Below the pieces are notes generated by a model. It was not told where the DNA came from. It made no database searches and saw only the letters and a list, made by a program, of their open reading frames with translations. DNA of 64,000 nt from Paractinoplanes durhamensis (GTDB lineage: Bacteria; Actinomycetota; Actinomycetes; Mycobacteriales; Micromonosporaceae). The stretch lies in the NCBI RefSeq assembly GCF_016862175.1, contig NZ_BOML01000033.1:153160-217159 (forward strand), in the 5' to 3' direction. Below are positions 50,096-58,754 of this stretch, piece after piece. Position 1 is the first letter of the stretch, and each line of letters starts with the position of its first letter. The translations under genes were made by a program, and so were the position numbers.

Positions 50096-50919
50096 GAGGC
50101 GTCGGCGAGCTCGTTCTGACCCTTCGCGTTCGGGTGGAAGTAGTCGACCGAGCTGACCTCGTCGAGACCGAAGCGGACCTGGTGGACGCTGCCGTTGTCC
50201 CAACGGCAGCGTTTGCCGTACGCCTTGCAGGCCGCCCGCAGCTGGTCGTCGTAGTCGTCGATGCGGTCGCGGACCTGCTTGCGCCGGTCATTGTCGGCGT
50301 CGGCCTCGGAGGCCGGGTTGGCGAACAGCGACGGGCAGATCGTGGCGCGGGTCCACACCCGGACCGCGTCCGGGTTGTCCTTCCCGAGGTCCCACAGCCG
50401 GTAGAGGTCCGGGATGCTGGTCACCAGCACCCGGGACTTCGGCAGCCCCTTCTTCAGCCGGTTGAGGGCCTTGTCGACCTCGCTGCGGAACGTCGTCACC
50501 GAGGTCATCCCGCCGACCGTCTTCGCGCAGGCGTCGTTCGCCCCGATCAGCACCGTCACGTACTCGGCCTTGGCCTTGACCGCCCGGGCCGCCTGCCCGT
50601 CCAGGGCGTCGGCCTCGGCCCCCGGCTCGCCGAAGTTGTCGGCGTTGCCCTTGATCTTGGAATTCTTGGCGAGAATCCGCCGATAGTGGCTGTCCACCGT
50701 GTCCCCGGAGCCGGTCGACCACGAGTTGCGGGTGCACACCACGTAGGTGCCGCAGCTGCCCAGCCCCGCGGTGATCGAGTCACCGAGGGCCGCCATCGAC
50801 GACGGATAACCGGACTTCGTCGGCGCATCGGTGGGCTCGGAACCGGCGGTGCCGCCCTCGCAGGCGAGCGCCAGGATGCTGAGCAGGGCGAGGACGACCA
50901 GGTGCCAGCGGCGGATCAT
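50077..50919 (-). CDS. SGNH/GDSL-family lipoprotein hydrolase
   Basis: A 280-residue protein with a signal ending in a lipobox-like LALAC (Cys20). SGNH blocks are MAALGDSITAGLG (nucleophile Ser), NFGEPGAEADAL (block II Gly), VLIGANDACAK (block III Asn) and SVDYFHPNAKGQ (Asp and His). Four or more Cys suggest disulfides, as in streptomycete GDSL lipases. It probably hydrolyses lipid or acyl esters at the cell surface. Confidence 0.88.
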   Translation of the reverse strand: MIRRWHLVVLALLSILALACEGGTAGSEPTDAPTKSGYPSSMAALGDSITAGLGSCGTYVVCTRNSWSTGSGDTVDSHYRRILAKNSKIKGNADNFGEPGAEADALDGQAARAVKAKAEYVTVLIGANDACAKTVGGMTSVTTFRSEVDKALNRLKKGLPKSRVLVTSIPDLYRLWDLGKDNPDAVRVWTRATICPSLFANPASEADADNDRRKQVRDRIDDYDDQLRAACKAYGKRCRWDNGSVHQVRFGLDEVSSVDYFHPNAKGQNELADASYRASW

Positions 50920-50964
50920 GCATCCCCCGTATGCGACGGAAAGTTACGGTCTCCGCACCATATG

Positions 50965-52314
50965 TCATCGACGGTCGGGCTCGACCACCTGCATCAGGGC
51001 GGCCGCGAGCCGCCGGGTCCCCTTCTGCCCGGTGAGCCGGGTGGCCAGGAAGCCCAGCCCGGCCGGGAGGGTCTCGCCGCCGATGGTCATCGCGATCTGT
51101 GCGGTCACCGGCATCGAGAAGGCCGAGCCCACCCAGGCCGAGCCGCCCGCGACGCTCAGGCCCAGGCCGAACTCGATGATCCGGTTGTGCAGCCCGAGCT
51201 TGGTGGTCTTGCCGAGCAGGCCGGCCACGTGGGTCAGGTGCTTCTCCAGCGCCTTCTGTGCCGCCTTGGCGTCGGTGGCGGTGTTGATCGCCGTGACGCC
51301 CTTCCAGAACGGTGACTTCCGGCGGTCGGCGCCGCGCTCCGCGAACAGGGCGGGCAGGCCCTGACCGGCCGACTCGTAGAGGCGCCGGAGCTCGGCGTGC
51401 ACCGGACCCTCCGCGCGGACCTCGAACATCGTGGTGGCCGGGGCGGTCGGGGCGGTGCCCTCGCCCAGTTGGTATTCGGTGACGGCGAGGCTCTGCGCGA
51501 TCCGGCGGGCGGTGAGGCGCTGGTCGTCGGTCTCCAGCTCGGTGCTCATCGTGGTGGTGGCGATCCCGATCGAGCCGGCCACCACCGCGTTGTAGAGCGT
51601 GTCGACGAACTCGATCACCTCGTCGAGCCGGTCGTCGCCGCCGGCCACCTCGGCCGCGGTCTTCCCGTCCCGCCACGGGCCGGGCAGCCGCAGTGAGCTG
51701 CGTTCGTTCAGCTCGGGGCCGAGGGCCTTGATCGAGCGGAGCAGGCGGTCGTGCACGTCGCCCTCGGCCGGCCGGGCCACGAACGCCCGGAGCAGGCCGG
51801 GAAGGGTCGGGCTGTCCGGCCGCGGGCGGGCCGCGACCGGGCCGAGCTCGGCGAACTCGCGGCGGACGATGTTGAAGGCGGCCCGCCGGTCGTCGTCCAG
51901 CCAGGGGCGGCTCAGCAGCCAGCCGGCGTCCAGGCGGTCGCCGGCCTCGGCCGGGTGCTCGCCGAGCTCGGGGAAGGCCGAGCTCAGGAAGCGGGCGTCG
52001 CGGGCGCGCGTCAGGATGTTGGTGACGGCGTCGTCGAAGCTGCGGACGCCCGGGCCGAACAGGTGCGGGCGGAACGGGTGGTCGGCGTCGGCGTCGGCCA
52101 CGTCGCGAGCGTTCAGGAAGGTGCGGGCCACCCGGTGAAAACCGTAGGAGTCGAAGGCGTACGACTGCGGCACCACGATCTCGCGGCCCAGGATGATCGT
52201 TACCAGGATCTCGGAGAAGAGCTGGAGCTCGGCGATCGTGCGGATGTCGTCGTCGGCGGTGGGGTCACGGAACGGCTGCCGGACGGAGTCCATGGATTCC
52301 AGGTACTGATACAA
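50965..52314 (-). CDS. Large protein of unknown function with C-terminal hydrophobic helices
   Basis: A protein of about 449 residues, mostly helical and soluble (QLFSEILVTIILGREIVVPQ, AFNIVRREFAELGPV). The last 90 residues contain two hydrophobic stretches (LGLSVAGGSAWVGSAFSM, AMTIGGETLPAGLGFLATRL). No known catalytic motif was recognised. The start is uncertain: TTG at 52314 after GAAGGGGG is chosen; ATG at 52293 is possible, and the longest frame would overlap the divergent NUDIX gene. Confidence 0.6.
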   Translation of the reverse strand: MYQYLESMDSVRQPFRDPTADDDIRTIAELQLFSEILVTIILGREIVVPQSYAFDSYGFHRVARTFLNARDVADADADHPFRPHLFGPGVRSFDDAVTNILTRARDARFLSSAFPELGEHPAEAGDRLDAGWLLSRPWLDDDRRAAFNIVRREFAELGPVAARPRPDSPTLPGLLRAFVARPAEGDVHDRLLRSIKALGPELNERSSLRLPGPWRDGKTAAEVAGGDDRLDEVIEFVDTLYNAVVAGSIGIATTTMSTELETDDQRLTARRIAQSLAVTEYQLGEGTAPTAPATTMFEVRAEGPVHAELRRLYESAGQGLPALFAERGADRRKSPFWKGVTAINTATDAKAAQKALEKHLTHVAGLLGKTTKLGLHNRIIEFGLGLSVAGGSAWVGSAFSMPVTAQIAMTIGGETLPAGLGFLATRLTGQKGTRRLAAALMQVVEPDRR

Positions 52315-52357
52315 CGTGCCCCCTTCGCCGGAGATCCATCGTAGAAGGGAACCCCAC

Positions 52358-53014
52358 TTGCCCGTCACGGAAGATCGGCGCGCGGCTTATGACCGGTTGC
52401 GCGCGGAACGGCCCCGGCTGTTCGTGAACCCGCCCGGCGTACCCCTGGAAATTGTCTTCGACGAGGAGTTGCAGGAGCAGGCCGGCGACATCGGGGTGCT
52501 GTACGCCGACGAGTACCTGGTGCTGGTCAAGGACGCCGTACGCTTCCCGTCCGGCCGGATCGGCACCTACATCCGGACCGTCCCGGCGGTGGACGGCGAA
52601 GCCGTGGTGGTCTTCGCCACCGCGCCGGACGGCCGGGTCGCGCTCGCCCGGCATTTCCGGCACGGCTGCCGTGAGTGGCACTGGGAGGTCGCCCGGGGGT
52701 TCGCCGAGCCGCGGACCGACGGCGCGGCGAACGCGGCCAAGGAGATGCGCGAGGAGCTGGGCGTCGCGCCCGCCTCGATCAGCTTCCTGGGCCGGCTGGA
52801 CGAGCAGGAGTCCGAACACCGGGTCGGCGTCTACCACGCGGTGGCCGACTTTCCGGACCGGCCGCCGCTGACCGGCGACGCGGTCGAGGAGGGCATCGAC
52901 GAGATCATCCTGGTCGACGTGCCGGAGTTGCGGCGTATGATCCGAATGGGGGAGATCACCGATCTATATACGCTTGGGGCGTTTGCGCTCGCGGTGGTCG
53001 CCGGGGTCGTGTGA
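52358..53014 (+). CDS. NUDIX hydrolase
   Basis: A 218-residue protein with a TTG start after GAAGGGAA; an in-frame GTG at 52316 is the alternative. The Nudix box is present in slightly divergent form, ARGFAEPRTDGAANAAKEMREELGV, keeping the REELG core, with an upstream beta-sheet (VALARHFRHGCREWHWEV) typical of ADP-ribose pyrophosphatase-like enzymes. The substrate is not predictable. Confidence 0.85.
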   Translation: MPVTEDRRAAYDRLRAERPRLFVNPPGVPLEIVFDEELQEQAGDIGVLYADEYLVLVKDAVRFPSGRIGTYIRTVPAVDGEAVVVFATAPDGRVALARHFRHGCREWHWEVARGFAEPRTDGAANAAKEMREELGVAPASISFLGRLDEQESEHRVGVYHAVADFPDRPPLTGDAVEEGIDEIILVDVPELRRMIRMGEITDLYTLGAFALAVVAGVV

Positions 53015-53040
53015 GCAGGACCGTTCGTCTCACACCACTG

Positions 53041-53060
53041 CCTGCTAAGGCGATAGCAGG
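53041..53060. promoter_or_regulatory. Inverted repeat between the NUDIX and acyltransferase-like genes
   Basis: CCTGCTA and TAGCAGG flank a 6-bp spacer. Without a T run it could be an operator or a weak terminator in the 113-bp gap. Confidence 0.35.
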
Positions 53061-53127
53061 AGTAGCGTGGCCGACCGAGTATCGGCTGGGTCGTTTTGCC
53101 AAGATCCTGAACCGCCAAGGAGGGTCC

Positions 53128-54363
53128 TTGTCCAGCACGAGTCTCACCACGCGCGAGCGCGTGTGGCTGCCGCTCGAGTACGTGCGTACCGTCGGCCCGC
53201 TGCAGGGTGTCACCGTGGAGGGGCTGCGCAGCGCGCTGATCGGCCTGCACGCGACCGACCCCACGCACCGGGCGGTGTCCCGGCTCGACCGGGCCGGTGC
53301 CCGGTGGGAGCACATGGACGCGGCGGCCTTCGCCCGTTACGTGCAGGACGCGGTCACCGACGCCGGCGGCCTCGACATCGTCGCCGCCACCCAGGCCCTG
53401 CAGCACGAGCCGCGCGCCCACCACCCGGTGCGGATGCTCGTCGGCCCCGATTTCGTGGCGCTGAAGATCTCGCACTCGTACGGCGACGCCGGACCGGTCA
53501 ACACGCTGCTGCGCGAGCTGGTCAAGGCGGCTGCCGAGGGTCGCGCCGCCGCCGTCAAGCCGTCGCTGCGGCACCGGAGTGCGCTGCTCACGGCCTGGTT
53601 CAAGCAGATCGCGTTCCAGCCCGGCCGGTGGAAGCAGGGCTTGAACTTCCCGCGCCCGCCGCGCCCGGTCGCCGAGCCGATGAAGCCGTGGAAGAACGAG
53701 ATCGTCTGGCGGACCACCCGCTCGGCCGAGGCCCTGGTGCAGATGCGTAAGTGGCGCGACGAGCACGCGCCCGGCGTCACGACGTCGGCCATCACGTTCG
53801 CGGCGTTCGCGGCCGCGCTGCGCGACCTCGGCGCCAACCCGAACCTCGACGGCGCGATCTTCCTCGCCGACGCCCGCCGCTTCCTGGACAAGGGCGTCGA
53901 GATCGACAGCGACTTCTGCATGGGCATGTGGCTCTCGCCGGACGACATGACCGACCCGGCCAGCATCCACCGGCTGATCAAGGCGGAGCTGACCGTTCCG
54001 CGGATCCTCTCGGTGATGGTGCTGGAGGAGACGAAGATCCTGGCCGGCGGCACCAAGGGGATGCCCGATCCGTTCCCGGACGAGATCGCCGTCAACACCC
54101 GTGCCCGGCACACGTTCAGCAACCAGGGGCGGCACGACGGGCTGTCCGACCTGCCGTGGACCGCCGAGCCGGGGGAGCGCTACAACTTCAGCGTGCCCAC
54201 GCTGTGCGAGCCGGACGGGATCGCGCTGGCCACCACCGAGATGAACGGCGTGCTGCACCTGGACGCGACGTTCCACGCCTCGACGTTCGACCCGGCGCTG
54301 ATCGCCAAGGCCCTCGATCTGGTGTGCACCGACCCGGCCGGCCTGATCATGGCGGGCCGCTGA
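53128..54363 (+). CDS. Condensation/acyltransferase-fold protein (CoA-dependent acyltransferase superfamily-like)
   Basis: A 411-residue protein with a TTG start after AAGGAGG. The segment ALKISHSYGDAGPVNTLLREL resembles the HHxxxDG active-site motif of condensation domains and WS/DGAT or PapA-type acyltransferases (His retained, DG changed to DA). VNTRARHTFSNQGRHDGLSDL and the C-terminal MNGVLHLDATFHASTFDP resemble the DFGWG-region strands. It may acylate a lipid or small molecule. No carrier protein or synthetase is adjacent. Confidence 0.6.
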   Translation: MSSTSLTTRERVWLPLEYVRTVGPLQGVTVEGLRSALIGLHATDPTHRAVSRLDRAGARWEHMDAAAFARYVQDAVTDAGGLDIVAATQALQHEPRAHHPVRMLVGPDFVALKISHSYGDAGPVNTLLRELVKAAAEGRAAAVKPSLRHRSALLTAWFKQIAFQPGRWKQGLNFPRPPRPVAEPMKPWKNEIVWRTTRSAEALVQMRKWRDEHAPGVTTSAITFAAFAAALRDLGANPNLDGAIFLADARRFLDKGVEIDSDFCMGMWLSPDDMTDPASIHRLIKAELTVPRILSVMVLEETKILAGGTKGMPDPFPDEIAVNTRARHTFSNQGRHDGLSDLPWTAEPGERYNFSVPTLCEPDGIALATTEMNGVLHLDATFHASTFDPALIAKALDLVCTDPAGLIMAGR

Positions 54364-54470
54364 CCGACCGTTTCCTCTGATCATCCGGACGGCCCATGGA
54401 CGTGGTCGCCGCTCGGGATGACCATCGGATGCTTCCTTTTCCGGGAAGCACCACGGGGGAGGGAACTTCA

Positions 54471-56276
54471 GTGCGTACCAGAACAAGATGGGCGCTGAGC
54501 GGCGCCGCGGTGGTCGCGGGTGCGGCCTGGCTGGTGGTGCCGGCGCTGTCCGCGTCGGCCTCCGAGACCACCACCAGCCTGCCGGTGACCGAGTTCGGGT
54601 CGGTGCTCGCCGACAGCGCCAACCACCACGTCTACGTGACCGGCGGGCCGCGGACCAGCAACCTGGCCGTGCTCGACGAGTACGGCGTCCTGCAGCAGCA
54701 GGTCGCGCTGGGCGGCGCGAGCGGGATGGCGTTGAGCCCGGACCATGAGACGCTCTACGTCGCGCTGGCGAAGAGCGGCGCCGGCGGGATCGCGGCGATC
54801 GACACCGCGACGCTGGCCGTCGAGCAGACTTTCTCGTCCGTTGTCTGTCCGTCCTACCTGGCGGCCGGCAGCGAAAAGGTCTACTTCACCTACGGCTGCG
54901 ACGGCGGCGGGCTCGGCTCGCTCGACCCGGCGACCGGCGCCATGACGCTCGGCCTCGGGGCCGCGACACCGGACGCGCGCCCGGTCTCGGCGGCCGGCGG
55001 CAAGCTGGTCACCACGACCAGCACCGGCATCGATCTGTACGACATCACCGGTGCCACGCCGACCCTGCTCACCTCGGCGGCGCCGTGCACCGGCGCGAGC
55101 ACGGCGACCTTCAACGGCGGCCGGATCCTCGCCACCTGCCTGTCGCCCGGCGCGGCGTTCGCCCTGTCGGCGGTCGACCTGAGCGTGACCGGCACGTTCG
55201 GTTCCAACGACCAGCCGGCGGTCGGAGTCGCCGGCAGCGCCGACGGCTCGACCGTGGCGGTGGCGACCACCACCAACTACGCCCCGACCGTCTGGGTCTC
55301 CGCGGCCGACGGGACAGCGCTGCGCAACCACCCGCTGCCGGCCGGCGAGACGATCGACTACCAGGGGGTCGCGCTCAACGGTGACGGCTCCACCGCGTAC
55401 GCCGTGTCGCACCTCTCGCACGCCTACCGCCTGCACGTCTTCACCAGCGAGGCGAAGACCCCGACGCTGACCCTGACCGGTCCGGCCACCGCCGACCCGG
55501 GTAGGCCGGTCACCCTGACCGGCACGTTCGGCGGCGGGGCCGGCAAGCAGCTCGCGGTCACCCGCACCGACCTGACCGGCGCGCACCAGCTGGCCGTGGT
55601 CACCACCGGGGACGGCGGCGCGTTCACCGTCACCGACCAGCCGGCCGGCGGCGGCGACAACATCTACGCTGTCTCGTTCGCCGGCGACGGCACGTGGGGT
55701 CCGGCCCAGGCGACCGCCACCGTCGCGGTCGCCCGCAAGGCGAGCGGGGTGTGGGTGGAGACCGACCGGTCGCACTATGCCTACGGCGCCACCGCCAAGG
55801 TGACCATCTGGGTCGGGCACACCACGGGCCAGGTCTGCCTGGCGAGCAACCTCGGCCTGTCCACCTGCACGCCGACCGACAAGGCCGGCGTCGCGCACCT
55901 GACCTACCAGATGCTGCAGAACACGGTCCTGACCGCGTCGTTCGCCGGCAACGCCACCTACGCTCCGGCGTCGATGAAGCTGCGGGTCACCACGTCCGCG
56001 CAGGTCCAGGAGGCGATCAAGGGCACCCGGCTCGCGGTCTTCGTCCAGCCTTACCGGCCGGGCGCGACGGTGCGTTTCACCGAGCAGACCCTGGTCCACG
56101 GAAAGTGGCGCACGGTCACCACCTGGACGGCCAAGCTCGACGGCAACAGCCGGGCGGTCGGCGTCGCCACCGGCAAGATCGTGCGGAACCAGCCCTACCG
56201 GATCCGCGCGTCGTTCATCGCCGACGCCAAGAACGCCGCCGCCGACGGCGTCTGGAAGACCTTCAAGATCCGCTGA
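54471..56276 (+). CDS. Secreted beta-propeller protein with Ig-like repeats
   Basis: A 601-residue protein with a GTG start after GGGGGAGGGAA and a signal peptide (RTRTRWALSGAAVVAGAAWL, SASAS). Residues about 35-330 form propeller-like repeats (GSVLADSANHHVYVTGGPRT, GMALSPDHETLYVALAK, GVALNGDGSTAYAVSHL). Two bacterial Ig-like modules (TLTLTGPATADPGRPVTLTG; SGVWVETDRSHYAYGATAKV) and a C-terminal stalk follow. A recognised actinobacterial layout of unknown function, possibly a surface adhesin. Confidence 0.75.
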   Translation: MRTRTRWALSGAAVVAGAAWLVVPALSASASETTTSLPVTEFGSVLADSANHHVYVTGGPRTSNLAVLDEYGVLQQQVALGGASGMALSPDHETLYVALAKSGAGGIAAIDTATLAVEQTFSSVVCPSYLAAGSEKVYFTYGCDGGGLGSLDPATGAMTLGLGAATPDARPVSAAGGKLVTTTSTGIDLYDITGATPTLLTSAAPCTGASTATFNGGRILATCLSPGAAFALSAVDLSVTGTFGSNDQPAVGVAGSADGSTVAVATTTNYAPTVWVSAADGTALRNHPLPAGETIDYQGVALNGDGSTAYAVSHLSHAYRLHVFTSEAKTPTLTLTGPATADPGRPVTLTGTFGGGAGKQLAVTRTDLTGAHQLAVVTTGDGGAFTVTDQPAGGGDNIYAVSFAGDGTWGPAQATATVAVARKASGVWVETDRSHYAYGATAKVTIWVGHTTGQVCLASNLGLSTCTPTDKAGVAHLTYQMLQNTVLTASFAGNATYAPASMKLRVTTSAQVQEAIKGTRLAVFVQPYRPGATVRFTEQTLVHGKWRTVTTWTAKLDGNSRAVGVATGKIVRNQPYRIRASFIADAKNAAADGVWKTFKIR

Positions 56277-56290
56277 GTGCATGGTGACGG

Positions 56291-56317
56291 CCCGGCCTGC
56301 GAGTTTCGCAGGCCGGG
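56291..56317 (+). terminator. Terminator after the secreted propeller gene
   Basis: CCCGGCCTGCGA / TCGCAGGCCGGG, a 12-bp perfect stem with a 3-nt loop, followed by a T-rich tract (ctttcgctttattt). Confidence 0.9.
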
Positions 56318-56387
56318 CTTTCGCTTTATTTGGGTACGGGTGGGAAAGCGCTCAGATCCGGCGCCGCCCTGCCGAACCTAACCAGAT

Positions 56388-57566
56388 GTGAAGTGGTCCC
56401 GCCCGTCGTCCCGCCAGTCCGGCTGGATGATCCTGTTCGGTACCGCCGGAGCGCTGCTGGCCTGGGCATTCGCCGTGCGGCGCCGGCCCGCCGCGGCGCC
56501 GGCCTCGGCCGTTACGGACATTTCGCCGCGGGCGTCCTCATCGCCATCTGTTTCGTCGCCGTTGCCGGCGGCCGGCGGATCGGATCCGTCCCGCGGGCTG
56601 ATGCGGATGGCCGTCGGTGGTGCGGTTGCCGTGGTTCTGGCGGTGGCCATCGTCATCGCGACTCGGCCCTCGTCGCCGGGTGGTCCGGCCGGTGCCAGTG
56701 CCGGTGCCAGTGCCGGTGCCGGTGCCGCCGGCTCGTCGCCGGGGCCGATGTCGCTCGCCGACTGCCAGGCCGCGATCGCCGCCCAGCTCAATCTGCCGGA
56801 CCGGCTGACCTGCGGCTACGAGACAACCGGGGCGTGGCTGCCGGACAATGACCCGGCCGCCGACCCGAGCGACCCGCGCTACGCCGGCGCGGCCCTGCCG
56901 ACCAACCTGTCCACCGGCGGGCGGGCCTGCCTGACCGGCTCGAAGCGGCCCGTCCTGGACACCATCCGGCCGGCCCTCTCCGCATCGTTCACGGCCGGCC
57001 CGGGCCTGCAGCGGATCGAGTCCACCTTCCAGGTCACCGGGGTCGACGGACCGACCGGGCACGACATCCTCATCGGCGGGGACAACATGCCGCAGGGCCT
57101 GACCGCGACCCTGGACTTCAAGATGCAGGGCCCGCTCACCCACGGCGAGTCGTACCGCTGGCGGGTCCGCGGCACCCCGCCGTCGGTGGGCGCGAAGGGC
57201 TGGTCGTCGTGGTGCGAGTTCACCATCGGCGAGACCACTCTGGACGACCTCGGCCTGAACCCGACCCGGAAATACGCGATCACCCTGCCGACCGCGAAGT
57301 GGCGCGAGGCGCTGGCGATCCTCGGCCCGGTCGAGACCTACACCGACGGCGCCAAGTCGAAGCACGCACCGATCGAGGTGGCGGCGACATCGTCGGCGAC
57401 CACCGCGCCGGTGACCCTCAGCGGCTACGACTGGAACTCGATCGTCGAGAGCCTGGCCTACTGGGCCTCGACCGAGCACAAGGCGGCGTATTGGGCCGTC
57501 GCCGACCTGATCTCCGCCGCCCTGGACGGCCCCGAGCACCCCACCATGGGCTTTCCCCGCGCGTAA
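56388..57566 (+). CDS. Membrane protein with extracytoplasmic Ig-like domain
   Basis: A 392-residue protein with a GTG start. Two TM helices (GWMILFGTAGALLAWAFAV; MAVGGAVAVVLAVAIVIAT) are separated by a Pro/Ser linker, then an Ala/Gly/Ser repeat (ASAGASAGAGAAG, from a short tandem codon repeat) and an extracellular domain with four Cys and beta-sandwich character (GESYRWRVRGTPPSVGAKGW). No enzyme motif was recognised. Confidence 0.65.
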   Translation: MKWSRPSSRQSGWMILFGTAGALLAWAFAVRRRPAAAPASAVTDISPRASSSPSVSSPLPAAGGSDPSRGLMRMAVGGAVAVVLAVAIVIATRPSSPGGPAGASAGASAGAGAAGSSPGPMSLADCQAAIAAQLNLPDRLTCGYETTGAWLPDNDPAADPSDPRYAGAALPTNLSTGGRACLTGSKRPVLDTIRPALSASFTAGPGLQRIESTFQVTGVDGPTGHDILIGGDNMPQGLTATLDFKMQGPLTHGESYRWRVRGTPPSVGAKGWSSWCEFTIGETTLDDLGLNPTRKYAITLPTAKWREALAILGPVETYTDGAKSKHAPIEVAATSSATTAPVTLSGYDWNSIVESLAYWASTEHKAAYWAVADLISAALDGPEHPTMGFPRA

Positions 57567-57567
57567 G

Positions 57568-58740
57568 TCACCACGGAGTCGTGGTCACGCCCTCCAGCCC
57601 GGGGATCGCGTTGCGGTGCTCGGTCGCCAGGATCGTCAGCACCCGCTCGGCCTCATCGAGCTCGGCGAACTTGCCGGTCGAGGTCGAGTCGTCCGCGTTC
57701 GGCGTCTCCAGCCAGAGCCGCCCGTCCTTCCGCATGATCTGCACACATCCGGCGTCGTGCTCGGCCGACAGCCACGAATCGGTGTGGGTCGGTATCCGCC
57801 GCAACACGTCGAGGATCTCCGGAAGCTCCATCGGCCGGTTGGCGTGCTGCTGAGCCCCGGTCGGCACGTTCGAGAAAGTCACTTCGAGCAAACCCGTTTC
57901 CGTGGGTACGCCGTCCGCGTCCCCGCCGTCGCCTATGTCCGCGCCGCCGAGCAGCCGGATGCCCTCGAATCGGCCGGCCACCCGCCCGTCGTCGCTGATC
58001 AGGCGGTGGCCCTCCCGCCGGATGGTCACCGCCCCCGCTCCGTCGCCGACCCGCACGGTGGTGCCGGTCGGCAGCCAGGGCAGCTCGAGCCGGGCCAGTG
58101 CGGCCGCGGACATCGGCGGGTGCTCAACGGCCGGTTCGAACCGGATCGGCACCGTCTTTTCGGCCGCTTCGTCGGCCGGGAAAGCCGCCAATCGCCCGTG
58201 TCGGCGTCGCGCCCAACGTAGGCGTACATCAATCCGCTGTTGGGGTGAACCGTCCCATTCGACGTGCAGGCCCTCGGCGCGCAGAGCAGCCACGATTTCC
58301 TCGCCGATCTGCGCCGACGGGCCGAAGGCCAGCCAGAGACCGCCGCCCAGGACCGCCCGCTCGGCGTCCTGCTCGTGATAGAAGACGTAGCCGCGCGCCC
58401 GCGAACCCGCCAGGACCTCGTCCCGGATCGCGGTCACGCCGCAGTTCTGGCAGCAGGCGAAGTCCTCCCGGGCGACGATCCGCGACTCGTCGAGGGCGCG
58501 GAACGCGGCGGTGAGCCGGTCGCTGTCGGTCCGTTCCGGCCAGGTCGCCTGCGCTTCGAGGTGCGCCGCGAACTCGGCCGGGACCAGCTCCCAGGCCAGG
58601 TCGAACAGGTCGGCCGGCTCGGCCCGGTCGTCCAGGTATTCGACGGTGCCGGTCACGATCGACGCGCAACTCGCTCGCCCGCGGGCCACCTCGGCGCGGA
58701 GGTAATCGGTGGCTTCCGGCCGGAGGTCCTCGGGTCGCAT
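57568..58740 (-). CDS. DUF6891-like protein with a C-terminal second domain
   Basis: A 390-residue cytoplasmic protein. DFACCQNCGVTAIRDE, then GYVFYHEQDAERAVLGGGLWLAFG match the DUF6891 pattern (paired CxxC and a YVFYHxQD block). The C-terminal 110 residues (LPEILDVLRRIPTHTDSWLS, DGRLWLETPNADD) form a separate alpha/beta domain, reminiscent of small immunity-type proteins. Function unknown. Convergent with the Ig-like membrane protein gene, 1 bp between stops. Confidence 0.6.
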   Translation of the reverse strand: MRPEDLRPEATDYLRAEVARGRASCASIVTGTVEYLDDRAEPADLFDLAWELVPAEFAAHLEAQATWPERTDSDRLTAAFRALDESRIVAREDFACCQNCGVTAIRDEVLAGSRARGYVFYHEQDAERAVLGGGLWLAFGPSAQIGEEIVAALRAEGLHVEWDGSPQQRIDVRLRWARRRHGRLAAFPADEAAEKTVPIRFEPAVEHPPMSAAALARLELPWLPTGTTVRVGDGAGAVTIRREGHRLISDDGRVAGRFEGIRLLGGADIGDGGDADGVPTETGLLEVTFSNVPTGAQQHANRPMELPEILDVLRRIPTHTDSWLSAEHDAGCVQIMRKDGRLWLETPNADDSTSTGKFAELDEAERVLTILATEHRNAIPGLEGVTTTPW

Positions 58741-58754
58741 CCGCGCAAGATACG

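Noticed and set aside
56343..56354. GGAAAGCGCTCA as a fourth member of the LacI-type operator set
   Set aside because: Only one half matches; the downstream gene is not a carbohydrate enzyme.
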